Shown here: positions 15,817 to 24,348 of the stretch, piece after piece
Numbering within the stretch: the first letter of the stretch is position 1
Layout of the letters: every line of letters starts with the position of its first letter
NCBI RefSeq assembly: GCF_025147765.1
Contig: NZ_CP102265.1
Location: 1,296,001 to 1,360,000, forward strand
Length of the DNA stretch: 64,000 nucleotides
DNA from: Blautia obeum ATCC 29174
Lineage (GTDB): Bacteria > Bacillota > Clostridia > Lachnospirales > Lachnospiraceae
Direction: 5' to 3'
Notes under the pieces: model-generated
What the model was told of the DNA's origin: nothing
The model's input: the letters and a program-made list of their open reading frames with translations, nothing else
The model's database searches: none
Program-made: the position numbers and the translations under genes

Positions 15817-16692
15817 ATGCATACACTTGAGAATGACCAGCTTTGTGTTACAATCAGTGATCACGGTGCAGAATTATCCGGAATTTTTGATAAAAAGAAT
15901 GACAGAGAGATTCTGTGGAATGCAGATCCGTCACACTGGAAACGCCATGCTCCGGTTCTTTTTCCGAATGTAGGAAGATACTATGAAGATCATTGTCTGA
16001 TTAATGGAAAAACTTACACTTCCGGACAGCATGGATTTGCCCGGGATATGGAATTCATCTGCGTGGAGGAAACGGAGAATTCGGTTACACATTTACTGGA
16101 ATCCACGGATGAGACAAAGAAAGCATGGCCATATGAGTTTCAGCTGTATATTACACATACGCTGGAAGGTCGTGATCTGACAGTAGCCTGGAAAGTTGTG
16201 AACAAAGATCAGGAGATCATGTATTTTACGGTCGGCGCACATCCGGCATTTAATGTTCCGATACTTCCGGGTACGAAACGAGAGGATTATCATCTGACTT
16301 TCAGTGGACAGAAAGAGCTGACGTATCATCTGCTGGATACACGTTATGGTACAGCTATCCCGGATAAGGTGTATACACTTGTTCTCGAAAATGGAAGCTG
16401 CCAGATTACGGAAGGAATGTTTGATAAAGATGCGCTGATTTTTGATGATGGGCAGATTTCGAAGGCAGGGATTGCATTGCCGGATGGAACCCCGTATGTA
16501 GAAATTTCCTGTGAGGGATTTCCGAATTTTGGCATCTGGTCAGCCGGAGATGCACCATTTGTGTGTCTGGAACCATGGATGGGACGTTGTGATAATACCG
16601 GTTATGACAAAGAATTGTCTCAGAAAGCGAATATCAATATGCTTGAGCCAGAAGACGTTTTTGATAAATCATACGTGATATCTGTCAGATAA
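15817..16692 (+). CDS. Aldose 1-epimerase family protein (LacX-like)
   Basis: 291 residues, ATG after GGAGG. The protein is a galactose-mutarotase-like beta-sandwich. LFPNVGRY, GQHGFARDMEF, VGAHPAFNVP and CLEPWMGRCD are the family's active-site segments (His and Glu residues). It likely interconverts anomers of a free sugar or a sugar phosphate; the LacX/YeaD branch does not reveal which. It stands alone, with short gaps and no sugar-pathway neighbours. Confidence 0.88.
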   Translation: MHTLENDQLCVTISDHGAELSGIFDKKNDREILWNADPSHWKRHAPVLFPNVGRYYEDHCLINGKTYTSGQHGFARDMEFICVEETENSVTHLLESTDETKKAWPYEFQLYITHTLEGRDLTVAWKVVNKDQEIMYFTVGAHPAFNVPILPGTKREDYHLTFSGQKELTYHLLDTRYGTAIPDKVYTLVLENGSCQITEGMFDKDALIFDDGQISKAGIALPDGTPYVEISCEGFPNFGIWSAGDAPFVCLEPWMGRCDNTGYDKELSQKANINMLEPEDVFDKSYVISVR

Positions 16693-16757
16693 ATCCAGGA
16701 AACTTATTTTTCCCTGACTTTTCTTTGCTATATTATCCCTTGTCAGTCTTTCGATGG

Positions 16758-16786
16758 TTGAAAAGTTCTGAAGAATATAGTACATT
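16758..16786 (+). promoter_or_regulatory. Promoter for the secreted Fn3/Big2 protein
   Basis: TTGAAA, 17 bp, TACATT, 30 bp before ATG 16816. Confidence 0.5.
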
Positions 16787-16815
16787 AGGTGTATAAAGAG
16801 AAAGGAGACAGGGGT

Positions 16816-17940
16816 ATGAAAAAATCATTAAAGAAGGCATTATGTGGGCTGATGGCAGGTCTGATGGTCGCTGTAACAGTTCCGGCAGCACTACCGGAGG
16901 CTGTGTATGTGGCGGAAGTGCAGGCTGCAGCCAGAGTAGCAACGCCAAAGCTGGTATCCGCCAAAGCTTCAGGAAAATCCAAAATCGTTTTTAAATGGAA
17001 AGCGGTAAAAGGTGCCAGTGGTTATACTGTTTTTCGTAAGGAAAAAGGTGGCAAATGGAAGAATGTGGCAGAAGTAAAAGGTGCAAAGAAAACAGCATTT
17101 TCTGACACAAAAGTAATAACGGGAACACAGTATACCTACAGTGTGAAAGCATTTAAAAACACAAAAGGTAAGAAGACATTCAGCAGTTATAACAAAAAAG
17201 GAGTTACCGCGATCGCAGGACTGTATACATTGAAACTGAACAGTTCCAGAATTACTTTGAACCCGGGCAAGTCATATACATTAAAAGTCAATGGCACAAA
17301 GCTTACACCGGTCTGGAGATCAAGTAATTCAAAGATTGTAACTGTAAATAAAAAAGGTCGGATCACAGCCAAGAAAGCAGGAACAGCCAAAATTACCGCA
17401 ACACTTGGTGGAAAGAAATTTGTATGTACAGTTACCGTAAAAAAAGCATCAGCCGCGGCAAACAAGCTGGCAAAGAATTATGCAAAAGTCAGAAACTATA
17501 TTAATAAGAATGGCAGATACAGTGAGGATGGAAGCAAATATATTGAGGCTTCTATAGATGCAGAGACAACAGCTATTCTGTCTTATGATACAAAATCCGA
17601 TAAGCTTGATATGGGACTGTCTTTGCAGATTAAAAAAGAGGGTATTATAAGTGCAATGGATATCCTTGTGAACTGTGCAAAATCAGATTCTGCAAGAGTC
17701 ATTTCCGGAATATATGCAAGTGGAAACGCAGTCTATACAACAGCGACTATGAAAGCTTCCATATACAATGGAAAGCAGAATCTTGTATTTTATAATACAA
17801 ATGGAAGCAGAGCACAGTCGGAAATTCAGGAAGCTGCAAATGCAACTCTTCAGGCGGCAATGGCAGGTACAGAATATCTGCTGAGATCAAAGCTGAATAT
17901 GTCGTTAAAAGATCTTGGATTTAAAGCTTATAAATTATAA
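16816..17940 (+). CDS. Secreted protein with Fn3-like and Big2 Ig-like domains
   Basis: 374 residues from ATG 16816 (AAAGGAG upstream; an earlier in-frame GTG lacks a site). A signal peptide covers about residues 1-38 (lysines, a hydrophobic run, then EVQAAA). Residues about 42-125 form a fibronectin-III-like domain (KIVFKWKAVKGASGYTVFRK). Residues about 135-205 form a Big2 domain (KSYTLKVNGTKLTPVWRSSN, GRITAKKAGTAKIT). The last 165 residues are not recognised. The lysine-rich composition gives a strongly basic protein, which may help it bind the wall. There is no sorting motif, so it is secreted or loosely attached. Function unknown. Confidence 0.82.
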   Translation: MKKSLKKALCGLMAGLMVAVTVPAALPEAVYVAEVQAAARVATPKLVSAKASGKSKIVFKWKAVKGASGYTVFRKEKGGKWKNVAEVKGAKKTAFSDTKVITGTQYTYSVKAFKNTKGKKTFSSYNKKGVTAIAGLYTLKLNSSRITLNPGKSYTLKVNGTKLTPVWRSSNSKIVTVNKKGRITAKKAGTAKITATLGGKKFVCTVTVKKASAAANKLAKNYAKVRNYINKNGRYSEDGSKYIEASIDAETTAILSYDTKSDKLDMGLSLQIKKEGIISAMDILVNCAKSDSARVISGIYASGNAVYTTATMKASIYNGKQNLVFYNTNGSRAQSEIQEAANATLQAAMAGTEYLLRSKLNMSLKDLGFKAYKL

Positions 17941-17961
17941 GTGAAAATTTAATTAAAATAA

Positions 17962-18004
17962 AAAAGAAAAGTGAACAGCCCGCGTGACTGCTCACTTTTC
18001 TTCT
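17962..18004. terminator. Bidirectional terminator between convergent genes
   Basis: AGAAAAGTGA-(A)-CAG pairs with CTG-(C)-TCACTTTTCT, with A-rich and T-rich flanks on the two sides, so it can stop both the secreted-protein gene and the minus-strand symporter. Confidence 0.85.
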
Positions 18005-18013
18005 TATGTAAGT

Positions 18014-19243
18014 TTATTTATGTTCGTCGATTTTGAGGCGGCCCTTCAGTGCTACACAGCAGGCAAGGTCTCCAATAACATTGACACAGGTAGCACCCAT
18101 ATCGCACAGAGTATTGATGCTGATATATACGCCCATAACCCCGGCTGGAAGTCCTGCCATGGTAGCGAGCGCTGCAAAAGATGCAATTGCACCACCTGGA
18201 ACACCCGGTGTTCCGACTGAAAGAAGTACGTTTGCCAGGAGTACAATAACCATCATGGAAATGCTGACATTGATTCCACATGCGTTGGCAAAGAACATGA
18301 TCATGAAGGACATCAGAATGGATACAGCATCCATATTTACGGTTGCTCCGAGAGGAATCGCAATACTTGTGATCTTATTGGAAACACCCATTCCATCTTC
18401 CATGCACTGTTTACTGATCGGAATCGTAGCGGAGCTGGAGCATGTTCCGAATGCATTCAGTGCAGCCGGCATGATCGCCTTGAAAAATTTAATCGGACTT
18501 TCTTTACCGATTACTTTAACGGCAAGTCCATATACGACAAATGCAAAGATAAAGAATGCCAGGTACAGGATGATCAGCTGTGTAGCCAGTGAAATGATTG
18601 TTTCGGTACCATTTGCTTCTACAACCGGTACGATAGTACAGAAGACACCGATTGGGGTGAAGTACATGATCGTGCTGATAATCTTCAGGCACACTTCATT
18701 CAGTGAGTCGATCACATTCAGAAGCGGCTGACCTTTCTCACCTACTGCAATCAGGGTAAAACCGATGATGACGGCAAATACAAGAACCTGAAGCATGTTT
18801 CCCTGTGCGAAAGCAGATACAGGGTTGGACGGAATCAGGTTTTTGATGGTATCCAGAATATTGCTCATATCTGTAGCTGCAATATCAGATGTTGCCATTT
18901 CAAAAGAAACACCTCGTCCAAGATGGATCAGACGCGGGATGATCAGACCGGCAAGACTGGCGAGTGCAGTTGTGCAAAGGAAAAATACCATGGAAGCACC
19001 GGTAATCTTACCGGTGGTTTTAATACTTCCGATGCTGCAGATCCCCATGACAACGGAACAGAATACAAGTGGAAAGATCATCATATTCAGGGCATTCATG
19101 TAGATGCCGCCGAGAAGACTGGTAACTGTCAGAACCGGTGCAAAACAGTCCGCAAGAAACAGTCCGGTCAGGATACCGAGAAGCAGGCCGATAAAGATCG
19201 CACCGGTAATATGCTTCTGATACCAGGTATAAAATTTTTTCAT
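18014..19243 (-). CDS. Dicarboxylate/amino-acid:cation symporter (DAACS family)
   Basis: 409 residues, starting at the ATG complementary to 19241-19243, preceded by GAGGAGG. The longer open frame upstream has no site. Eight membrane helices with two re-entrant loops. AFGTCSSSATIPI is the serine-rich HP1 loop, NMDAVSILMSF corresponds to the NMDGT motif, and GTPGVPGGAI is HP2. It imports glutamate, aspartate, serine/threonine or a C4-dicarboxylate with sodium or protons; the serine-rich loop alone does not fix the substrate. It has its own strong promoter and is monocistronic. Confidence 0.92.
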   Translation of the reverse strand: MKKFYTWYQKHITGAIFIGLLLGILTGLFLADCFAPVLTVTSLLGGIYMNALNMMIFPLVFCSVVMGICSIGSIKTTGKITGASMVFFLCTTALASLAGLIIPRLIHLGRGVSFEMATSDIAATDMSNILDTIKNLIPSNPVSAFAQGNMLQVLVFAVIIGFTLIAVGEKGQPLLNVIDSLNEVCLKIISTIMYFTPIGVFCTIVPVVEANGTETIISLATQLIILYLAFFIFAFVVYGLAVKVIGKESPIKFFKAIMPAALNAFGTCSSSATIPISKQCMEDGMGVSNKITSIAIPLGATVNMDAVSILMSFMIMFFANACGINVSISMMVIVLLANVLLSVGTPGVPGGAIASFAALATMAGLPAGVMGVYISINTLCDMGATCVNVIGDLACCVALKGRLKIDEHK

Positions 19244-19310
19244 TTTTCTCCTCCTCAAAAAAGTGGTATGTTTGGCAGAAATCCTCTTAAACATACAAAA
19301 TATAACGAAA

Positions 19311-19340
19311 ATTATAGCATGCACGCGCATTTGGTGTCAA
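19311..19340 (-). promoter_or_regulatory. Consensus promoter of the DAACS symporter
   Basis: Reading the minus strand: TTGACA, 18 bp, TATAAT, with an extended -10 (TGC before TATAAT). It lies about 68 bp before the ATG. Confidence 0.85.
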
Positions 19341-19465
19341 GAAATCCTACAATCTTATAATATAGAAGGAATTTCTTTGGAAAAATTTATTTTATTTCAT
19401 AAAAAAATATGATATAGTTACAAATATGGTTTTACATTAGAGAAACCTGACTGGGGGAATTCACG

Positions 19466-20089
19466 GTGAAGCAGACCATATTAGATAAAAATGAACTGGA
19501 ATACTTTTTTGTAGAAGAATCCTATGGAGGCAATCAGGATCTGTTTCCAGATGTAACGATGCGTGATGGAGGATGCGGTGCAATAGCAGCTTGTGAAAGC
19601 TGTATTTATTTTGCCAGAACGAATGGAATAAAGAATCTTTATCCACATCAGTCGCAGGAAATCAGTTGGAAAGAATATCATGATTTTGCATATGTAATGA
19701 AACATTATCTTTGTCCGAGACCGAATGGAATCGATACGCTGGAACTTTTTATGGAAGGGTTTGGTGAATATCTTGCAGATGCGCATGATGACAGATTGCA
19801 GATGGAAGCTTTTCATGGAACACATACATATGAGGAAGCTGTTGAAGCTGTATGCAGACAGATTGACAATGCCTGTCTGATCCCGTATCTGATGTTGAAA
19901 CATAAAAATGAGAAGGGCCCACTGGAGGACTATATCTGGCACTGGTTTATCCTTGCCGGATATGAAAAAAAAGAGGATGATCTTCTGGTCAAAGCTATTT
20001 CGTATGGGGAACATAAATGGTTTTCCCTGAAAGAAATGTGGGATACCGGATATGATAAAAAAGGTGGAATGATTTTGTATCATATATAG
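19466..20089 (+). CDS. Unknown protein with cysteine-peptidase-like Cys and His motifs, upstream of larBC
   Basis: 207 residues, GTG start 8 bp after GGGGG. I do not recognise a named family. Two conserved-looking blocks suggest a papain-like or C39-like fold: DGGCGAIAACESC around Cys37, with small residues after the Cys as in a nucleophile helix, and YIWHWFILAGY around His159, the usual strand carrying the catalytic His. There is no signal peptide and no membrane helix, so it is cytoplasmic. It precedes larB by 54 bp, with a small hairpin between. A role in handling a peptide or protein linked to the nickel-pincer pathway is only a guess. Confidence 0.6.
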   Translation: MKQTILDKNELEYFFVEESYGGNQDLFPDVTMRDGGCGAIAACESCIYFARTNGIKNLYPHQSQEISWKEYHDFAYVMKHYLCPRPNGIDTLELFMEGFGEYLADAHDDRLQMEAFHGTHTYEEAVEAVCRQIDNACLIPYLMLKHKNEKGPLEDYIWHWFILAGYEKKEDDLLVKAISYGEHKWFSLKEMWDTGYDKKGGMILYHI

Positions 20090-20097
20090 TAAGGAAC

Positions 20098-20130
20098 GGG
20101 AGGATGTGATGAGCATGCTCCCTTGCTTTT
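20098..20130 (+). terminator. Weak hairpin between the unknown gene and larB
   Basis: GGGAG and CTCCC pair across a 15-nt loop, followed by TTGCTTTT. It may reduce read-through into larB or be an RNA-processing site. The stem is only 5 bp. Confidence 0.3.
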
Positions 20131-20143
20131 AGGAGGTGCTGTT

Positions 20144-20902
20144 TTGGAAACCAGAGAGATACTAACCAGATTTAAAAATGGTGAACTGTCTATGGAAGAG
20201 GCGGAGCATTATTTTCGCAAAGAACCGTTTGAAGAAATGGATGATTATGCAAAACTGGATTCCCACAGAGAAATACGATCCGGATTTCCGGAAGTGATCT
20301 TCTGCAGCGGTAAGGCGGATCAGCATTTTGTTCATATTTTCAAGAAACTTTATGAGGATAACGGAGAAGTATTTGGTACAAGGGCATCCAGACATCAGTA
20401 TGAACTTGTGAAAGATCTTCTTCCAGGGGTGGAATACGACGAATTATCTCACATTATTAAAATTGAAAAGAAAGAAAAAGAGCACATCGGTAAGATCGCG
20501 ATATGTACAGCAGGAACTGCAGATATTGCAGTTGCTGAAGAAGCGGCACAGACAGCAGAGTATTTTGGCTCTCATGTGGAACGTATTTTTGATGTAGGTG
20601 TGAGTGGTATTCACAGATTGTTTTCCAGACTGGATGTGATCCAGGATGCGAATTGTGTGATTGCAGTTGCCGGAATGGAGGGGGCGCTTGCGAGTGTACT
20701 TGGCGGTCTTGTGGATAAACCGGTTATTGCAGTGCCGACATCGGTTGGGTATGGAGCGAGCATGAATGGACTGTCTGCACTTCTTACTATGATCAATTCC
20801 TGTGCAAATGGAATTGCAGTGGTAAATATTGATAATGGATATGGGGCAGGATACATTGCAACGCAGATCAACCGGCTGGCAGAGAGGGACTACTATGAGT
20901 AA
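20144..20902 (+). CDS. larB: LarB, pyridinium-3,5-biscarboxylic acid mononucleotide synthase
   Basis: 252 residues from TTG 20144, 7 bp after AGGAGG. An in-frame codon at 20123 lies before the site and is rejected. The C-terminal half is a PurE-like (AIR carboxylase) fold: KIAICTAGTADIAVAEEA, VAGMEGALASVLGGLV and VPTSVGYGASMNGLSALLTMINSC. LarB carboxylates and hydrolyses nicotinic acid adenine dinucleotide as the first step towards the nickel-pincer nucleotide cofactor of lactate racemase. The stop overlaps the larC start by 8 bp, indicating translational coupling. Confidence 0.92.
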   Translation: METREILTRFKNGELSMEEAEHYFRKEPFEEMDDYAKLDSHREIRSGFPEVIFCSGKADQHFVHIFKKLYEDNGEVFGTRASRHQYELVKDLLPGVEYDELSHIIKIEKKEKEHIGKIAICTAGTADIAVAEEAAQTAEYFGSHVERIFDVGVSGIHRLFSRLDVIQDANCVIAVAGMEGALASVLGGLVDKPVIAVPTSVGYGASMNGLSALLTMINSCANGIAVVNIDNGYGAGYIATQINRLAERDYYE

Positions 20903-22196
20903 AACATTATATTTGGAATGCTATTCGGGAATCAGTGGAGATATGACAGTTGCAGCACTTCTGGATCTGGGAGCTGACAGGGAGGTATTAAAGGAATCGC
21001 TGAAGAGTCTTCCGGTAGGTGGATTTCGGACAGAAATCACCAGGGTAAAAAAATCCGGATTAGATGCATGTGATTTCTCAGTTATTCTGGAACAGGATAA
21101 TCACGATCATGATATGGAATATCTGCATGGAAGTGAGAAATCATATACAGGGCATTATGAACACAGTCATGAGGTGAATCATGAACATCATCATGGACAT
21201 ACGCATAGTCATGAGCATCCTTATGAACATCGTGGAATGAAAGAAATCACAGAGATCATTCAGAAGTCGGAAATGACTGTAAGAGCAAAGAAAATGGCAA
21301 TGCGTGTATTTGATATATTGGCACAGGCAGAATCCAAAGCGCATGGAGTTCCGGTCGAAGAAGTTCATTTTCATGAAGTTGGTGCTGTAGATTCCATTGT
21401 AGATATTGCTGCAATAGCGATATGTATGGATAATCTGGATATTTCGAATGTGATCGTACCGGTGCTGTATGAAGGAACCGGTTTTATTCGTTGTCAGCAC
21501 GGGCAGATTCCGGTACCGGTACCAGCCGTAACACATATTGCAGAAACACATAAATTAAAATTAAAAATCACAGACATACAGGGAGAACTGGTGACGCCGA
21601 CAGGGGCAGCGGTGGTGGCTGCATTTCGTACATCAGACAGATTACCGGAAGATTTTACTATGTTGAAAACCGGCATTGGAGCCGGTAAACGCCAGTATCG
21701 TTGTCCGGGGATCCTGCGAGCCATGTTGATCCGGGAGACAACGGATCTACAGATAAAAGATATAATCTGGAAACTGGAGACAGATATGGATGACTGTGGT
21801 GGAGAAATGATGGGGCATGTTATGAATCTTCTTATGGCAAATGGGGCAAGAGAGGTGCATTATACACCGATTTATACGAAGAAGAACAGACCGGCCTATA
21901 CGCTGACGGTAATCTGTAAAGAGAGTGAAAGAGAAAAGTTGGAAAATCTGATTTTTTCAGAGACAACAACGATCGGTATTCGAAGAGTGGAAATGGAACG
22001 TACGATTCTGCAAAGAGAAATTCAAAAGAAGGATACACCGGTCGGAACAGCAATTGTAAAAGCGTGCACATTACCGGATGGAAATATAAGATATTATCCG
22101 GAATATGAGAATGTGGCAGAACTGGCGGAAAGAAATCAGCTTAGTTTCCGTGAAACATATGACAGAATCAGGAGTTATTGGACAACAGAGAGGTGA
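20895..22196 (+). CDS. larC: LarC, nickel insertion protein for the nickel-pincer cofactor
   Basis: 433 residues from ATG 20895, inside the end of larB. The N-terminus LYLECYSGISGDM is the family signature. A histidine-rich stretch at about residues 72-114 (HYEHSHEVNHEHHH and HTHSHEH) is likely a nickel store. VHFHEVGAVDSIVDI and GELVTPTGAA follow. In Lactobacillus plantarum LarC is made by a programmed frameshift from two frames; here it is one continuous frame. It uses CTP to insert nickel into the LarB/LarE product. No larA or larE is in the window, so the target enzyme is elsewhere. Confidence 0.93.
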   Translation: MSKTLYLECYSGISGDMTVAALLDLGADREVLKESLKSLPVGGFRTEITRVKKSGLDACDFSVILEQDNHDHDMEYLHGSEKSYTGHYEHSHEVNHEHHHGHTHSHEHPYEHRGMKEITEIIQKSEMTVRAKKMAMRVFDILAQAESKAHGVPVEEVHFHEVGAVDSIVDIAAIAICMDNLDISNVIVPVLYEGTGFIRCQHGQIPVPVPAVTHIAETHKLKLKITDIQGELVTPTGAAVVAAFRTSDRLPEDFTMLKTGIGAGKRQYRCPGILRAMLIRETTDLQIKDIIWKLETDMDDCGGEMMGHVMNLLMANGAREVHYTPIYTKKNRPAYTLTVICKESEREKLENLIFSETTTIGIRRVEMERTILQREIQKKDTPVGTAIVKACTLPDGNIRYYPEYENVAELAERNQLSFRETYDRIRSYWTTER

Positions 22197-22204
22197 GACA
22201 GAAG

Positions 22205-23056
22205 ATGAAAACAGGACTTGTTTTGGAAGGCGGCGCAATGCGTGGAATCTATACAGCCGGAGTACTGGATGTTTTTTTGGAACAGGGGATACATTTTGAC
22301 GGAGTGAACGGTGTTTCTGCCGGAGCACTGCATGGATGCTCTTTTGTATCCGGTCAGAAAGGAAGAAGCCTTCGTTATTTCAAAAAATATCGTAACGATA
22401 AACATTTTATGAGCTGGTGGAGTTTTCTGCATACAGGAGAAGTAGTAGGAAGACAATTTTGTTATCATGATATTCCGGAACGCCTGGATCCGTTTGACTA
22501 TGAAGCATTTATCAAATCAGATACAGAGTTTTATGCGACCTGTACAAATGTAGAAACAGGAAAGGCAGAATATATCAAGATCACAGATATGATGACACAG
22601 ATCGATGCGATGCGTGCATCTGCATCGATGCCGTATGTATCTAAAATTGTAAATTATAAAGGAATGAAGCTTCTTGACGGAGGATGTGCGGACAGCATTC
22701 CCGTGGAGGCGTTTAAAAGGATGGGCTATGACCGGATCGTAGTTGTACTTACCAGAGAAGCCAGTTTTGTTAAAAAACCGGAAAATACAAAAATGGCAGA
22801 AATACGCTATCACAAATATCCAGAATTTGTGCATACACTGCAGAACAGACATAACGTTTATAATCACAGTCTGGATGTTATTAAGGAACTTGAACGGAAG
22901 GGTGAGGTATTCGTAATCCAGCCGGATAAGAAACTGGATATCAGTCGAATGGAAAATAATCTGGAGGTCATTCAGCAGGTATATGATATAGGAGAAAAAG
23001 ATGCCCACATCCGTATGAAAGCACTGAAAGACTGGATGAACTTGCCGGAAGTATAA
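22205..23056 (+). CDS. Patatin-like phospholipase (YjjU/RssA type)
   Basis: 283 residues from ATG 22205; the frame is open upstream into larC but without a site. GLVLEGGAMRGIYTAGVL is the oxyanion-loop block, GVSAGA near residues 36-41 holds the nucleophile Ser, and LLDGGCADSIP near 158 holds the catalytic Asp. It is a Ser-Asp dyad lipid acyl hydrolase. It is cytoplasmic, with no signal peptide. It begins 8 bp after larC, so it is co-transcribed, but there is no clear link to the cofactor. Confidence 0.9.
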   Translation: MKTGLVLEGGAMRGIYTAGVLDVFLEQGIHFDGVNGVSAGALHGCSFVSGQKGRSLRYFKKYRNDKHFMSWWSFLHTGEVVGRQFCYHDIPERLDPFDYEAFIKSDTEFYATCTNVETGKAEYIKITDMMTQIDAMRASASMPYVSKIVNYKGMKLLDGGCADSIPVEAFKRMGYDRIVVVLTREASFVKKPENTKMAEIRYHKYPEFVHTLQNRHNVYNHSLDVIKELERKGEVFVIQPDKKLDISRMENNLEVIQQVYDIGEKDAHIRMKALKDWMNLPEV

Positions 23057-23083
23057 ATAGAAGCAGAAAAGCAGGAGATACTC

Positions 23084-23809
23084 ATGTCAGAAGTATACGA
23101 AATGAAGGTTGTTGCAAGGATTCATAATGATTTTCCGACTAAATTTGGAATACCACATCAGAGTAACCGTTTGGAAACACTGAAGGCAACGATTGTTTTT
23201 GAACCGGAATATCGAGTAACAGAAGCTTTTCGCGGATTGGAAGAATACAGTTATATCTGGCTGATCTGGCAGTTTTCGGAAGCGGTAAGAGATACCTGGT
23301 CGCCGACGGTAAGACCGCCGCGACTTGGCGGAAATACCAGGATGGGAGTATTTGCAACACGATCTCCGTTTCGTCCGAATAATCTGGGGCTTTCTTCTGT
23401 GAAACTGGAAAAGATAGAATTTGATCAGGAACTTGGACCAATTCTGCATATATCAGGTGCGGATCTGATGAATGGAACACCGATTTATGATATCAAACCA
23501 TATCTTCCTTATGCAGACAGTCATCCGGATGCAAAGGGAGGATTTACGGATCATATCAGAGATTATCGGCTGCAGGTGGAATTTCCGGAAGAACTGATAA
23601 AAGAAATTCCAACGGGACAGAGAGAGGCACTTCTTGAGGTACTGGCGAATGATCCACGTCCACGTTATCAGAACAGACCGGATAAAGTGTATGGACTGGC
23701 ATATGGACATAAGGATATTCATTTTCAGGTGAGAGATGATATACTGACGGTTTGTGATGTGACAGAATTTTCATCGCAAAAATCCTTTGACAAACAAAAC
23801 AATGTATGA
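23084..23809 (+). CDS. trmO: TrmO-like tRNA (N6-threonylcarbamoyladenosine37-N6)-methyltransferase
   Basis: 241 residues, ATG after AGGAG. It has the TsaA/YaeB (UPF0066) fold. LEEYSYIWLIWQF, the block with RMGVFATRSPFRPN, LGLSSVKLEKI and DIKPYLPYADS are diagnostic. The C-terminal domain (RPRYQNRPDKVYGL, HFQVRDD) is the TrmO extension, so this is the full two-domain form. It methylates the t6A37 base of ANN-decoding tRNAs using SAM. It is the last gene before a terminator in the run that starts at 19466. Confidence 0.93.
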   Translation: MSEVYEMKVVARIHNDFPTKFGIPHQSNRLETLKATIVFEPEYRVTEAFRGLEEYSYIWLIWQFSEAVRDTWSPTVRPPRLGGNTRMGVFATRSPFRPNNLGLSSVKLEKIEFDQELGPILHISGADLMNGTPIYDIKPYLPYADSHPDAKGGFTDHIRDYRLQVEFPEELIKEIPTGQREALLEVLANDPRPRYQNRPDKVYGLAYGHKDIHFQVRDDILTVCDVTEFSSQKSFDKQNNV

Positions 23810-23851
23810 TAATATTTTTATATACAGTTAGCATATACTAACACAAAGCTT

Positions 23852-23882
23852 ATTAAGCGGATCTATGGTCCGCTTTACTTTT
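23852..23882 (+). terminator. Intrinsic terminator after trmO
   Basis: AAGCGGA-TCTATGG-TCCGCTT followed by TACTTTT. A second small hairpin (GTTAG/CTAAC) precedes it at 23827-23842. Confidence 0.75.
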
Positions 23883-23925
23883 AAAATGCGAGTTAGTTTA
23901 GAATAACAAAAGGAGAGGTGATGAT

Positions 23926-24207
23926 ATGAGCATCGTGATCGTAGGTGGTAATGAACGTATGGTATGTCAGTATGAGGATATCTGTAAAGGATATGGGTGT
24001 AAAGCAAAGGTATTTGCGAAAGAAAAAGGCGCTATGAAGAAAAAAATCGGGGCACCGGATCTTATGATTCTGTTTACAGGCACTGTTTCTCATAAGATGG
24101 TGAACTGTGCGGTAGAAGAAGCAAAGAAAAAGTCTATCCCAGTCTGCAGATGTCATACAAGCAGTGCGTCTGCTCTTGAAAGCATTCTCCGTGAATATTG
24201 TGCATAA
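23926..24207 (+). CDS. DUF2325 domain protein
   Basis: 93 residues, ATG after GGAGAGGTG. The N-terminus MSIVIVGGNERM and middle DLMILFTGTVSHKM match DUF2325, a small Rossmann-like domain common in Clostridia and in some DNA-related proteins. Cysteines at CQYEDICKGYGC and VCRCHTSS are notable. Function is unknown. It has short gaps on both sides, so it may be transcribed alone. Confidence 0.8.
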   Translation: MSIVIVGGNERMVCQYEDICKGYGCKAKVFAKEKGAMKKKIGAPDLMILFTGTVSHKMVNCAVEEAKKKSIPVCRCHTSSASALESILREYCA

Positions 24208-24232
24208 AAATTAGTTTTTTATAAAGAAATAC

Positions 24233-24261
24233 TTGCAAATCCCTGTGTTTTTCAATACAAT
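24233..24261 (+). promoter_or_regulatory. Promoter of the aspartokinase gene
   Basis: TTGCAA, 17 bp, TACAAT. The leader is about 80 nt. I see no lysine riboswitch or T-box in it. Confidence 0.65.
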
Positions 24262-24348
24262 AAAAGACAGATTTTCTGACTGAAAAGAAAAAACTGCTGT
24301 GAGGGAATGTGACAGCGGCAGGAAAACAGAAGGGTGAGAAGTATTATT

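Noticed and set aside
18033..18731. Plus-strand ORF of 232 codons
   Set aside because: It is a shadow of the DAACS symporter on the other strand; the minus-strand gene has all family motifs and a strong promoter.
24207..24348. Lysine riboswitch before aspartokinase
   Set aside because: The leader is about 80 nt and lacks the conserved lysine riboswitch core; only a promoter and ribosome binding site are visible.
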